Part shown: positions 50,426 through 61,500 of the stretch, piece by piece
Position numbering within the stretch: the stretch's first letter is position 1
How the letters are laid out: each line of letters starts with the position of its first letter
Assembly (NCBI GenBank): GCA_001643675.2
Contig: LSRY02000016.1
Coordinates: 248,001 to 312,000, forward strand
Direction of reading: 5' to 3'
DNA length: 64,000 nt
From: Monocercomonoides exilis
Lineage: Eukaryota; Preaxostyla; Oxymonadida; Polymastigidae
Notes under the pieces: model-generated
Seen by the model: the letters and a program-made list of their open reading frames with translations, nothing else
Told to the model about the DNA's origin: nothing
Databases searched by the model: none
Program-made: the position numbers and the translations under genes

Positions 50426-50818
50426 GAAAACACAACGATTCATCAAGCAAACAAGATTATTGACAAATACAAACATCTTTATATATCAAGCAAGAGTATT
50501 GAGAGAAAAATAACAAATTAATATGCTTTGTTTGATAAATATATGCAGTCCAAGAAAAAATAAAGATAAAACCGCTCTATAGGTTTTGCCTAAAAGATCA
50601 AGCAAATCTTTTTTTCTCGTAGTGATCAATACCATTTTATGAAATTTATTGTGATAAAAAATCCACAATTAAGGATGATGTTTTCGTTTTTGGAATTTTA
50701 TTCCATACAATGTATTCAAATATTTTTCTCAATTTTAGCCCGGGTAATTGACTGTCCTGGATTGAAAAAAAGGATATTCGATTAATTTGATGGGAAACAA
50801 TCATGGAAGAAAATTAGG
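50426..50818. other. AT-rich spacer upstream of the helical-protein gene
   Basis: About 390 bp with no supported gene. It presumably includes the promoter of the minus-strand gene to the left. Confidence 0.4.
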
Positions 50819-52024
50819 ATATGGAGGAAAATACGGACTTTAGAGCTTTTTATGCACAAAGCATGAAAAAATTGTTTCTCTTATCACATTATTAAACTTT
50901 ATCAGATTTCAAAATAAATTTGATTGTCATAACTGTCAACAAACATTATTGATTTAACAACAAAATTGTTTGTAACCTCACATGTATGTTAAAAAAATAA
51001 ACCCATTTTTTTCAAATTTTTAGATCACAAAAAGCTATCTTTGATGCTTAATTTAACAATGAAAATGCCTGAAGTCAAATATTTTGTCCCATATGGGTGA
51101 TTATTTTTGAAATCATATCTTTTTTCGGGGTGTTGATTTTTCAAAGATTGTTTTTTATTGGGAAGAGATTTTGAATTCAAATATAAAAACTATTATAACT
51201 GTTTCAAAAATAAATGTTTTTGCTGAAATAAAGATGAAGATGTCTCAAACATACCATTTGACTTTTTTTGTGTTCATTTATTAATATTCAAGAAATATTT
51301 TTTAACCGAATTTTTTGTATGAAATAATATGATTTCAAAAATAATCACCCATATATTTTAAGTTTTTATTTCAAATAAAGTCTTTTCAACAGACCTTTAT
51401 TTTTTTCACTTTTTGAAAAGTCAACCATTAAAATAATCAGCTTGTTTTTTGTTTTGTGATTGACAAGAAACTTTAAAATTCTAATATTGTTTTTCAATTT
51501 TCATTCTATTATTTTAATATTTTTATTTATATACTCGATTTTTGCAAAATTTGAACTCATCCATATATAACAAAATTCTTGCATTCATGAAAAGAAACAT
51601 GGTTTTTTCCAAACTTTTTGTGAAAGATTTTTGTCACAATTCTCACATTTTCATGGTTAAAAAATGCTCATATTTAATACAGTTGAGGGAAAAAATTGAA
51701 AGTATTTTCAGGAATAAAATTAATTAATAAAAATATTTCTTTCCAGAGATATGTGACAAAATATTTGACTTCGTGCATTTTCATTGAAAAATCATGCACT
51801 TTTCATAGATTTTTTGAAATCAAAATATATGAATAAAATGTGTATATTTATTGAAATACATGTGAAGTCACATAATAATTTGTAATAACATCAATGATGT
51901 TTGTTTTCAGTAATGAAAATCTAATTTATTTTGTAATCTGATCGAGTTCAAAAATGTTATAAGGGAAACAATTTTTTCATGATTGGAGCATAAAAAGCTT
52001 GAATGTCCATATTTTCCCCCATAT
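50819..52024. repeat. 1.2 kb inverted-repeat element (non-coding)
   Basis: The ends are diverged inverted repeats of about 180-200 bp. The left begins ATATGGAGGAAAATACGGAC; the right ends GTCCATATTTTCCCCCATAT. A second, inner inverted pair (CCCATATGGGTGATTATTTT near 51090, and its complement near 51345) makes the core foldable. There is no coding capacity. A truncated relative lies at 19.89-20.28 kb, so this is a dispersed family. Confidence 0.7.
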
Positions 52025-52179
52025 GGCATTTCAGCTATAGAACCATCTCGGTTAAGATCAATCAATATTATCTATTAATGTATATCTGATTGTAGTTATC
52101 ATCTTGTATAATAAGTTGAATATGCAACGATAATAAGATAGAGATCGAGGGTTATTGCTGACACTCTTAGGGGTTTATC

Positions 52180-52356
52180 ATGATTCTATTTTCAGTGATG
52201 TTCTATAAAGAAGGAGTTATTGATTGGTGTAATCGAGATATATCTATAGCTGATATACCATACCTCCAAGGAGAAGAATTAGCTAAAAGATTAGCTGAAA
52301 GTGTCGAAGATGGTGATGTTACCGTTGATGTTACCGTTGATGGAAATCGCAAATAA
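52180..52356 (+). CDS. Small hypothetical protein in left arm, 58 residues
   Basis: ATG at 52180 to TAA at 52354-52356. The translation contains YKEGVIDWCNRDISIADIPY and ends in an acidic repeat (DVTVDVTVDGNRK). A TTTTCAG just after the first codons could be a splice acceptor, so the real first exon may lie upstream. The ORF is present identically, inverted, at 56301-56477. No family is recognised. Exact conservation between the arms need not mean function, because the arms may have been homogenised. Confidence 0.35.
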   Translation: MILFSVMFYKEGVIDWCNRDISIADIPYLQGEELAKRLAESVEDGDVTVDVTVDGNRK

Positions 52357-52389
52357 AAATAATTGATTTTGTTTTTTGTTTTATAGTAA

Positions 52390-52509
52390 ATGGGTCGGAA
52401 GAAGATTTACGCGACTGTGGAAGAAGCGAAAGCGGCTCAACAAAAACAAATTAAACAGTTTCAGGAAAAACGTAAGGAAGAAACTAAGTACAGTCTAAAC
52501 CGGATATAA
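52390..52509 (+). pseudogene. Short basic ORF truncated by MITE insertion (left arm)
   Basis: Starts MGRKKIYATVEEAKAAQQKQ, a basic helical opening, just after a TTTTATAG sequence. It is cut at the TA at 52489-52490, where the MITE begins, and then runs into a chance stop. The sequence just beyond the MITE (52942 onward) is open for about ten codons in the matching frame before a TAG. The fuller version is on the right arm. Confidence 0.5.
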
Positions 52510-52941
52510 TCACGTCGAATATAATCACATTCGCCTATAGTCACATTTATCGATGCACCGACATTTTTTGCTTATTTTTCATTCATTTTTCATCGCATAT
52601 AATCACAGTGATGAAAACATAAAATCTCATTTTTTATTATTATGTGTGGATTTTTCATTGAAAAATCGATTTTTTGATCAGAAATCTCAATTTTTCGCTT
52701 TTTCAAAAATGTTCACAAATTTGTCAAAATCATGTGTAATAATGAAAAAAATTAATTTCGCAAGTGAAAAAAGTGTATTTGTATAGAATTTCCAAAAATA
52801 AAGAAATCGACCCAAAATTAATTATTTCAAAAATTATTTTTTTATTTTTTTCTGTGTTTAACTGCATCGTATATTATCACAATCATATACAGTCACAAAA
52901 ACTTGTGCAAAAACCGATGTGATTATATCCGGTTTAGACAG
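52491..52941 (+). mobile_element. 451 bp pogo/Tc1-type MITE, left copy
   Basis: The ends are CAGTCTAAACCGG and CCGGTTTAGACAG, imperfect 13 bp inverted repeats (12 of 13 match), flanked by a TA duplication. The CAGT start and TA target suit the pogo/Tigger branch of Tc1/mariner. The motif ATATAATCAC is repeated in direct and inverted form inside both ends. No transposase is encoded, so it would depend on one elsewhere in the genome. Confidence 0.85.
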
Positions 52942-52989
52942 TATGTGGACAAACTGGCAAAGTTAGCATAGAAGTCTAAATACATTAAA

Positions 52990-55330
52990 TATGAAAATTT
53001 ATTAATATCGGTAATTTTTTAATATAAACCTCAACTTCATCTTCCCGGTGAATTAATGTTTCAATAATGAATCTGTTTCAAAAAAAATATGTTTTTTTTA
53101 TCTGTGAAAAATTGGCAACTATGAGCAAAAGCATAACCAAAATAATCAGAAACAACAACAAAACGGTTCAACTCCTTATTTGCATGGATGAAAAAACATT
53201 GAACGAAAGAATTGATTCAACGTTGTTGATTCATTCAATTTTCAAAAGTATGATGGAGGCAGTGGCTCTGTTGTTACCATTAGAGCAGAATTGGTAAACA
53301 AAGTGTCAAATTTTACTGTTTTCGACATTGACATTAACAAATCGTTTGACGATGAGTCCAAACAATCTGCAAGATCAAGAATATTATATAAACAAGACGA
53401 AGACGATGTTGTTGTTTAAACAGCTTCAGGGGGATTACACATTTATGCTAATACCGATGACTTTTTCACCAACTCCAACAGAATGATGATTGAATGTTAC
53501 ACTTGAGACGAATTTGATGTTGATATCATGACATCTTTGGATGAGAACAAACTATCATTAATAGTATAACCAAACAGGAAAGTACGTAAGGATCATCGAT
53601 CAAAGACAAATGTTTATCAGCTTGTTAGAGGTTCGTTTGGCTCGCAATTACACGAAATGTTAAAGAAATGTTGAACGATCTCTCATTGAAACTGTACATC
53701 AAAACATCTGATCAAATCGATAATATTGAAAAATTGGACAACGACAATGACAAAATCAGTGATGAATTAGCTTATGTTTTTGTCAACGTGTTGGAGTGTT
53801 TTGTCATACATAACGATGCGTGAAATATGCCAATCAACAGAGAAGTCACGTTTTTCACACTGTTTCAAGCTATTAATTCATTACCGAATGAACATATCGA
53901 ATTAGCTTACGACAGAGGACAAAACAGTGACAATTTGACAACTTACGCACGAGATAACCATTATACTGCAAAACAACGATATAGATGTTTGAGATCATCT
54001 CCATTTGTATTCGTTAAGATGTTCAAAATATGGAATTATGACTGTTAGACAAACGAGATATTGCCGTTACTGAGAAACGACAGCAATATTGTTAAACCAT
54101 TAGATATGTCTGATTCGTTTTCCATGACAGACATTCGACGAAAAGTGGAGACAAAACAATACAAAACAGCTGATAATATAATTGGTGATTTGTCGAGAGT
54201 TATTCGATTTACTGAAACAGGAGCGATGAATAAACAAAAAGATTTCAATATAATCGATAAACGTTGGGGGATAACGTTTGTCACAAACACTGATATGACA
54301 ATTAATTTTAAGATGATTAATCTGTTGAAAACTGAACATAAAACAGCAACAGCATATGACATTCTACTGTCTTGTTTGTTGAAACTAACATTGCAATGTG
54401 TAATGTTTAATGCAATAGATGCAGCTGATGTATTCTCAATATTTCAAGGTTTCAAGTACAATTTACGAGAACATGTTGATATGGAAACAATCTCAATGTT
54501 TCTGGACTTTGTTTGTGAGGAAATTGCTGACTCCAACGACGATGGATATGAATATGTTATTAACTGGATTGCCAACATTGTTCAACACCTGGAATAAAAA
54601 ATGAAACAGCATTAATATTGAAAGGCATTCAAGGTATTGGGGAAAACAGATTCACAGATGTTATATCATAACTATTCGCTGGTTATTTTAGCAGAAATGT
54701 CACAGAAATAGGAGAATTGACTGGAAACTTTAACTCTGTTGTTGAAAGCAAAATGTAGATTGTTTTGAATGAACTGAAAAATTGTGGAGACGACAGATTG
54801 GTAAATGACAATGCATTGAAGTCTGCAATAACACAAAACATTATTTGAATAAACGAGAAGAATCAACCTCGTAGAACCACCGAGAATGTGGCTAATTTTA
54901 TATTTGTGACTAACCACTCATTCCCAGTAAAGATTGCAACAGACGATTGCAGATATGTTGTTCTTGCATGTAGTGGAAAATACAAGAACAATTTCGAATA
55001 TTTCGAACAACTATGTTCTTCATTTACGACAGAGTTTAATGACAATTTGCTTCCATATTTGATGAACAAAGATCTTTCATGATTTAACTTCAGGTCAATA
55101 CCAATGACAGAAGCAAAAATTGATATTATAGAAGCGAGTTAAAGTCCCTTGGAAATGTGGATTTGAAATCATTACGACGAGCTATGTGTCGGAATGAATT
55201 GAACAGAAGCTCTCCTCTGCAAACATGTTGAAATAAAAGACATGAACTTCCAACTGCAACTGAAAGATAAATGAGAGCATAAACAGAAATCAATAAATGG
55301 AATACGTTCAAGGCATTAAAAATTGAAAGA
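52990..55330 (+). pseudogene. Decayed primase-polymerase / superfamily 3 helicase gene
   Basis: Fragments in changing frames read like one replication protein. An archaeo-eukaryotic primase-like part has TVFDIDIN near 53315 (the DxD motif), SGGLHIYANTD near 53425 (the SxH-like motif) and a later DVD. A long helical middle follows (SLPNEHIELAYD near 53880; SIFQGFKYNLREHVDMETIS near 54440). The helicase part has a P-loop GIQGIGENR at about 54622-54648, with Glu replacing the invariant Lys. It is followed by IVLNELKNCGDDRL, INEKNQPRRT, ENVANFIFVTNHSFPVKI and RYVV. In-frame stops occur at 53417, 54669, about 54757, about 54847, 55081 and 55139, and frameshifts near 53240 and 54590. The gene is dead. 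The domain combination is that of primase-helicase replication proteins of plasmids and viruses (NrS-1-polymerase/D5-like). Confidence 0.75.
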
Positions 55331-55556
55331 TGAATGCAAACTATTGTTCAAACAAACGGTATTCGATGAAGAGGATAATTAATAATAACAGAAATGTTAC
55401 TGTCTTGTTTTTGCCAAGTAAATGCATTCTTCCCAATTTTCTCACTTTGCCCTTTTGCCCACATATTTTGGAGAATGAAATTGACTTGGTGCACTCGGTG
55501 CACCCAGTTCAGGCAAAATGCACGTGAATTAAATTCAAAATTTCCACGCCACAGCA

Positions 55557-56267
55557 TCACTCACATAAACTGTCCAGCTTAACCTGTCCACCCTGTACAG
55601 GCAAATAACCATTAACTTTTTCCATCATCTCATCTAACAGCTTATCACATTCGATAAGCTTTCTCCTCAATAACTTAATCAACATCAATTTCTCAGTAAC
55701 ATGTTCGTTGTTACACTGTCTAAACCGGATATAATCACATCGGTTTTTGCACAAGTTTTTGTGACTGTATATGATTGTGATAATATACGATGCAGTTAAA
55801 CACAGAAAAAAATAAAAAAATAATTTTTGAAATAATTAATTTTGGGTCGATTTCTTTATTTTTGGAAATTCTATACAAATACACTTTTTTCACTTGCGAA
55901 ATTAATTTTTTTCATTATTACACATGATTTTGACAAATTTGTGAACATTTTTGAAAAAGCGAAAAATTGAGATTTCTGATCAAAAAATCGATTTTTCAAT
56001 GAAAAATCCACACATAATAATAAAAAATGAGATTTTATGTTTTCATCACTGTGATTATATGCGATGAAAAATGAATGAAAAATAAGCAAAAAATGTCGGT
56101 GCATCGATAAATGTGACTATAGGCGAATGTGATTATATTCGACGTGATTATATCCGGTTTAGACTGTACTTAGTTTCTTCCTTACGTTTTTCCTGAAACT
56201 GTTTAATTTGTTTTTGTTGAGCCGCTTTCGCTTCTTCCACAGTCGCGTAAATCTTCTTCCGACCCAT
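55557..56267 (-). pseudogene. Small basic/coiled protein gene split by the right MITE
   Basis: The first part (56267-56167) is the MGRKKIYATVEEAK opening also found on the left arm. Beyond the MITE the same reading frame continues outside the inverted arm (55714-55557) as NNEHVTEKLMLIKLLRRKL, then CDKLLDEMMEKVNGYLPVQG, ending in TGA at 55557. The frame is preserved across the insertion. The original gene therefore probably encoded a helical protein of about 85 residues, and this is its parental copy. The function is unknown; a basic head and coiled tail would suit DNA binding. Confidence 0.55.
55716..56166 (-). mobile_element. 451 bp pogo/Tc1-type MITE, right copy
   Basis: Inverted copy of the left MITE. 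The outer flank retains TA (56167-56168). The inner flank reads CA on the plus strand where TA is expected, so one base of the target duplication has mutated. Confidence 0.85.
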
Positions 56268-56300
56268 TTACTATAAAACAAAAAACAAAATCAATTATTT

Positions 56301-56477
56301 TTATTTGCGATTTCCATCAACGGTAACATCAACGGTAACATCACCATCTTCGACACTTTCAGCTAATCTTTTAGCTAATTCTTCTCCTTGGAGGTATGGT
56401 ATATCAGCTATAGATATATCTCGATTACACCAATCAATAACTCCTTCTTTATAGAACATCACTGAAAATAGAATCAT
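56301..56477 (-). CDS. Small hypothetical protein in right arm, 58 residues
   Basis: Mirror copy of the ORF at 52180-52356, with start at 56477 and TAA at 56301-56303. Confidence 0.35.
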   Translation of the reverse strand: MILFSVMFYKEGVIDWCNRDISIADIPYLQGEELAKRLAESVEDGDVTVDVTVDGNRK

Positions 56478-57917
56478 GATAAACCCCTAAGAGTGTCAGC
56501 AATAACCCTCGATCTCTATCTTATTATCGTTGCATATTCAACTTATTATACAAGATGATAACTACAATCAGATATACATTAATAGATAATATTGATTGAT
56601 CTTAACCGAGATGGTTCTATAGCTGAAATGCAATATCTCTCGTTTCATACACACTGTTAAGTTTTTATTTCTTTTATGGATTGTCGATAGATGTTAGTCA
56701 AGATCATTTTGTCAAAAAGATCCATCTATCAAATGGATTTTTCTATTTTTTGTATTTTATTCTTTGAGAAAATATTTTTAATAATGATTTAATAATGAAT
56801 TACATTTTTTAATTGAAGTATTGAAAGAATTCAAAAGATTTAGAATTTTTAATATGAACAACATAAATTTATCATTTGTCAAAAACCATATTTTGCATTG
56901 AATACATATGCATTCAGATGTTTTTGTTATTTTCCTTATAATCAAATAAAAGTTTTTTTAAAGAATTCCATATTAATCACACATTTCGAGTTTAGCAAAC
57001 AGTCATAAATTTTTTGGAAATAAAAGTGGAACAGCAAAAAAGGAATGACTGGGGAAATTTAAATTATTATTGAATTCAATGAATAAGGAAAGAAGTTTGA
57101 TAGGATTATTTCTGCTGATGATATACCAAAAATAATTCATTTTCGAAATGAAAATTTTGTTGATAAGTGGAATTATAAAATATTGTTTTACTGTCAAAAT
57201 ACTCTTGGTTTTAATCAATTGAGCACATTTTGTTCATGAATATTTAAAAAATGATGTATTTCCTTTATTAAAATTTCATTCATTTTGATTGAAAATTTTA
57301 TAATTCGAAGTTTATTTGAAAAGAAAATGAATTCATTTTCATTTTTAAAAAATTCAAGTTTTTCAAAATTTCATCTAAGAAACAAAAAAATTATCAACAA
57401 AAAATTTTTATCTTTTGTTATTCGATAAATTGTAATTGATTATTTGCAGTTTTTTATTGGGAATAATATAGAATGAATTTTCTTTAATATTTTTATCTTT
57501 TGAGTGATGTTTTTCGAAAATGAAAAAAAAATATTTAAAAAATTGATTTATTGATTGATTCATTTTTTTAAAAACAGTTTTTTTTAAGTAATAATATTTG
57601 ATTGGTTAAAAAATAACTTGAACTTTTCTGAAATCCATTTTCGTGAAAAATTAAAAATTTCAGTTTTAAATGAATTTCGAAATTGAAATAATCATTTTCG
57701 AAATTGAATTATTTTTTTTCGAATTAGAATTATTTTTGGTGTAATAACATAATTGGAAATTATCATTGTGCGTGTCTGTGGAAAAATGTTCCCTTCAAAC
57801 GAAAAATAGTGTGCGGACAAGAAATTTAGGAGAAATGCTAAATTCAAACGTTATTCAGGAATTATGAAAAGAAAAAGAAAAAATTTTTTTGGTTTTGAAA
57901 TAGAAAGCAGAATTAAC

Positions 57918-57920
<3 letters not shown>

Positions 57921-57963
<43 letters not shown>
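57921..57963 (+). repeat. Poly(A) run of 43 bases
   Basis: Uninterrupted A homopolymer. No upstream coding sequence or flanking duplication supports a retroinsertion. Its exact length is likely uncertain in any assembly. Confidence 0.8.
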
Positions 57964-57965
<2 letters not shown>

Positions 57966-58023
57966 GTACAGAGCATATTTAACTACTTTTGAGGTTATTT
58001 TCTTTCATATATGAAAATACAAC

Positions 58024-58440
58024 AATTTGTACCAAACTTTTCCCACAACCTTATCATGAGAAATCTTTCATTCCCACATCAAAAACACAAAGGAAATTTT
58101 TCATAATTTTCAAACTTTATTAAATGTGCAGAATGAAACAAAATTCATAAAGTGAAAAATATCGCCCCATTTTGAAATTGTGCCTCCTCTCAAAAAACCC
58201 AAACAAAGTTAATAATGTTTATAAATAACATTTGGGGCAAAATTTTTGTAATTATGAAAAAAACTGAGATTTGTTTCAAACTTTTTCTGCAATCATTTCA
58301 TTATAAATCAACCGTAACAATGCAAATAATTACAGAAAAATTCAAGAATTGAGATAAATATTTGTTAGAGAAGAATGGAACAAAATTCATAAAGCAAAAT
58401 ATTTTTTCCCATTTCTTCAATTGACGACTTTTCTCAACAA
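58024..58440 (+). repeat. Diverged direct duplication (about 170 bp, offset about 245 bp)
   Basis: Segments near 58024-58195 and 58270-58440 share the order of several blocks, notably ACAAAATTCATAAAG preceded by GAATG and followed by a CCCATTT and TCTCAA block. The similarity is old and patchy. Confidence 0.45.
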
Positions 58441-58597
58441 GAAAATAGATAACTGAATTAATGACATTGCTGTTTTATACATGCAAACATAATAAAACTT
58501 CATTTGTGATCATTTATTAATTTTTCGAATTAATAATCATTGATCATTTCCCATTTTCATTACGTGACTGAGCCGTTTATAATTCTTATTTGCTTCA

Positions 58598-61500
58598 ATG
58601 GCTCAGAAACTACTTGAAGAGAAAAAATATTACGAAAAACTTGTTTCTCCCGTTGCTCACGAAATGACTGTATGTATTCATAGTTATTACTTGTGTTATG
58701 TGAAAATAAACAAAAAATTGATTTTATCATTGTTAATAATGAAATATGTTAATGATTAAATACTTATTTGATACACTAGGCTGGAATGCCCCCTGCTGTG
58801 AAAACAGCTTTTGAAAAGCAACATAGGATTTTCAATCGTTTAAAGGAACAAAATGACTTTTTAGTTTCTGAAATAGCAAAGGTGAGAGGAATATTGATAT
58901 TTTTTTTAACTCAATTTACATTGCTATGCTTTTGTCTATTTGATGCATTTGTAGCATTCTTCTCCAGAAGAAGTTAAGACGACAACTACAAAAATTAAGC
59001 CTCCAACAAAAGCAAAGACCAAAAGCACAACACATTATTCAATTCGCATACCACCAACATTAAAAACTATAACATCTGTTTCTATGCCTTCGCCTGGACG
59101 TACAGTCAGAGGGTATTTTTGCTTATTTATTAGTTTAATTTTTAAAAACAATTATTTTTTCATTAGTGATCCTGTAAACACGTTAGATCCATCCCAACCA
59201 CATGGATCAACAAAATTTGGTCTTTCGCAAATATCTGGTCCTTTACGTCCTGTTCGAACACCCGAACGATCGTCATTTCGAAAAGATCCCCAGAAACCAT
59301 CTCCTCAAATCACGCCCATTTCACATGAGCCTCTTCCACCAATTCGAAGCTCTTCCGCATCTCGGAGACCGCTAAGTTCTGACAATCAAAGCGTACATTC
59401 AAGATCATCACAAGCAGATCATTCTCACACAGGATCAAGGACTGGTTCACGCCCAGGGTCTGTCGGAAGATCTGAACGGTCATCTGTTCATTCGATTGGA
59501 AGCAAACACGAAGGTTCGGCGTCTCCACAGGATAGAATGTCTCCAAAGGAGATGGGGTCAATACAACAAGAAAACGTGCAAGCTGCTGGATTTGAAGTAG
59601 AAACAAGAGAAAGAGAGATAAAGAGGGAGGATATAAAAGGAGAAGGAGAAGAGGATGATGAAGATGAAATAAACGGAGAAAGCGAAGGAAATTTCAACGA
59701 AGGTTATAAAATTGAAGTTAATTCTGAATACTGTGTTCAGCAGCCAAGACAAAAGAGAATTCTTCCTTCAGTTGCACCCCCATCGTCTGAAGGGAAAGGA
59801 GAGATCCAAGCAATGCTTCCTTTAGAAATGTTTGACGAAGAAGAAGAAAGAGACGAATATCTTAAAAGGCAGATTGCTATCCAGAAAATGTTTCCTTATC
59901 ACACTGGTGTGCCTGTGATACTAACTTTTATTGATGATTATAATAACTTTTCATATGATGATTTTTCAACATTAATATTTTTCGCAAATTTTGTTATGTG
60001 TTTAACACTAAATGAAAACTGTGCTTCTTTACTAAATCGTCAATTACAGGTGACGTGAACGGAGATGTGATGGAAATTCCTGATCATCCGTCAATTAAAC
60101 GATTGAAAGCATACAGCCGCTTTTTTGCTGCTGATGGAGAATATGCTTGGCGTCCATGTACTGTTTTGCACTACGACGACACAGAAAGGACATATTTGAT
60201 TCAGTGGGACAATCAAGGATCAGCAAGTCTGTGCAACTCTCCTTCTATTATCATTTAAACAGTTTTATTATTATTATTCGTATAAATTTATTCTTTTGTG
60301 ACAGACGCAACGTCACGCAGTCGAACGAAGTTTGTGCGCCGTCTCAATCTGTTCTTCGAGGGCGAAGATCCCGACCTCTTCGAAGACCGTATCCGCCACG
60401 CGAAGGAGCTCCGGGCGCAGATGGAGGCACAGATGCGGCTGCACACTTTCATCGACTCGCGCCCGTCGGAGGACATCCCGTCGATGCCGGCAGATGTGGC
60501 TGAGCGCGTCATGTGCCTAGCTGCGTGCGCAGTGCCAGGGAGATTCGTGCCAGCAATGCGCTCGGCGCTGGAGGAGGCGCGCAAACATTACATCTACTCG
60601 AACAAGAAGGCTGTTGTGATGGAGCTGCTGCGGAAGGACAAGACGAGAGTGCAGCTGGAGCCACTCCATCTTCCGCTTCCTCCTCCTCCGCCACCGCCAC
60701 GTGAGTGCGGGGTGCTTCCACATGCGCCGTATGACTATCATCCTCTTCGGAAGGCGATTGCGTCGCGTGCTCTGATGGGCCAGCCGCAGTTTGTGAAGGC
60801 GCAGCAGCAGCTGAGATACATCTGGTTCTCTTTCAAGTCTGCGCTGTTCTTTGCTGACGGAAAGGCAATGCAGGACATCTTCTCTCTGTCTCCACCGTAC
60901 GAAGCGAAGGACTACCTGCAGAAGCAGCAGACTACGATTGCCCGCACACGAGACGCGCTGCTGTATCAGTGGATCCCTTCTGTGGCAAAGGCATTCAGAG
61001 AGATCATCCCGAATCCCGAAGAGGCGTCAGGAATGGTCGATCCGAACCAGAAAAACAGCAAGAAAAAGAACGACACATACGCCGGAACCAGATTCCATAC
61101 GCTTTCTTCCTCTTCTTCGTCGAGCTCCCTATCATCATCGTCATCTCTCACTTCAGCAGGCAATGACGCCATCCGCTTCACCAGTGGGGAAGGATCTGTC
61201 CCGTCAGGCACTTTTCCAATGCTCTACCAGCTTACTGGCGAAGAGAAGGAGGACGAGAATCCCGAAGACAGGCTCAGCGAACTCACAAATTCTGAGCAGA
61301 TTTCTCGGCTGAGGCGCTTCCGGGCAACAGATCTGGGGAGGCTGTCGCGCCTGGCTGATGCAGTCATGAGAGAGCAAGTGCATCAGCTTATTGTGCACTC
61401 GGTGGAGGCGTTTAGAGATGTGATTGTGGAGAACTATAGAGACTATGCGATGCAGAACTTGTATCACTTGGAGGAGGTCAGGATCAGGTTTGTGGACTCA

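Larger units (their letters stand above)
52026..52942 (+). repeat. Left terminal inverted arm
   Basis: Reverse complement of 55715-56631. Position x here pairs with 108657 minus x. It contains a 58-codon ORF, a second short ORF and a 451 bp MITE. Confidence 0.85.
55715..56631 (-). repeat. Right terminal inverted arm
   Basis: Reverse complement of 52026-52942, with no length difference. The inner edge coincides with the end of the right MITE copy. Confidence 0.85.
52025..56632. mobile_element. 4.6 kb element with 917 bp terminal inverted arms and a dead primase-helicase gene
   Basis: The arms 52026-52942 and 55715-56631 are equal in length and I find no mismatch in the parts compared. The interior carries a decayed primase-polymerase/SF3-helicase reading region. 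The ends read GGCATTTCAG on the left and CTGAAATGCA on the right, flanked on both sides by ATAT, a possible but weak target duplication. Arms plus a replication-type enzyme suggest a self-replicating linear element or plasmid-like or virus-like relic that integrated. No integrase, capsid or polymerase-B gene is visible. The left end abuts the 1.2 kb repeat. Confidence 0.75.
56633..58597. other. 2 kb AT-rich intergenic region
   Basis: No supported gene. Contains a 43-base A run and a diverged direct duplication, listed separately, and many short TTTTCGAAATTG-like fragments near 57.66-57.73 kb. Confidence 0.6.

Noticed and set aside
52553-52786. 77-residue ORF found identically on both arms (also 55871-56104)
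   Set aside because: It lies wholly inside the MITE. The duplication comes from the inverted arms, and nothing else suggests coding.
52990-55330. Reassigned stop codons as an explanation for stops in the primase-helicase region
   Set aside because: All three stop codons occur inside it, frameshifts are also present, and neighbouring genes end normally at TAA, TAG and TGA.
57921-57963. Poly(A) run as the tail of a retroposed gene or LINE
   Set aside because: No coding remnant, promoter box or target-site duplication was found upstream.
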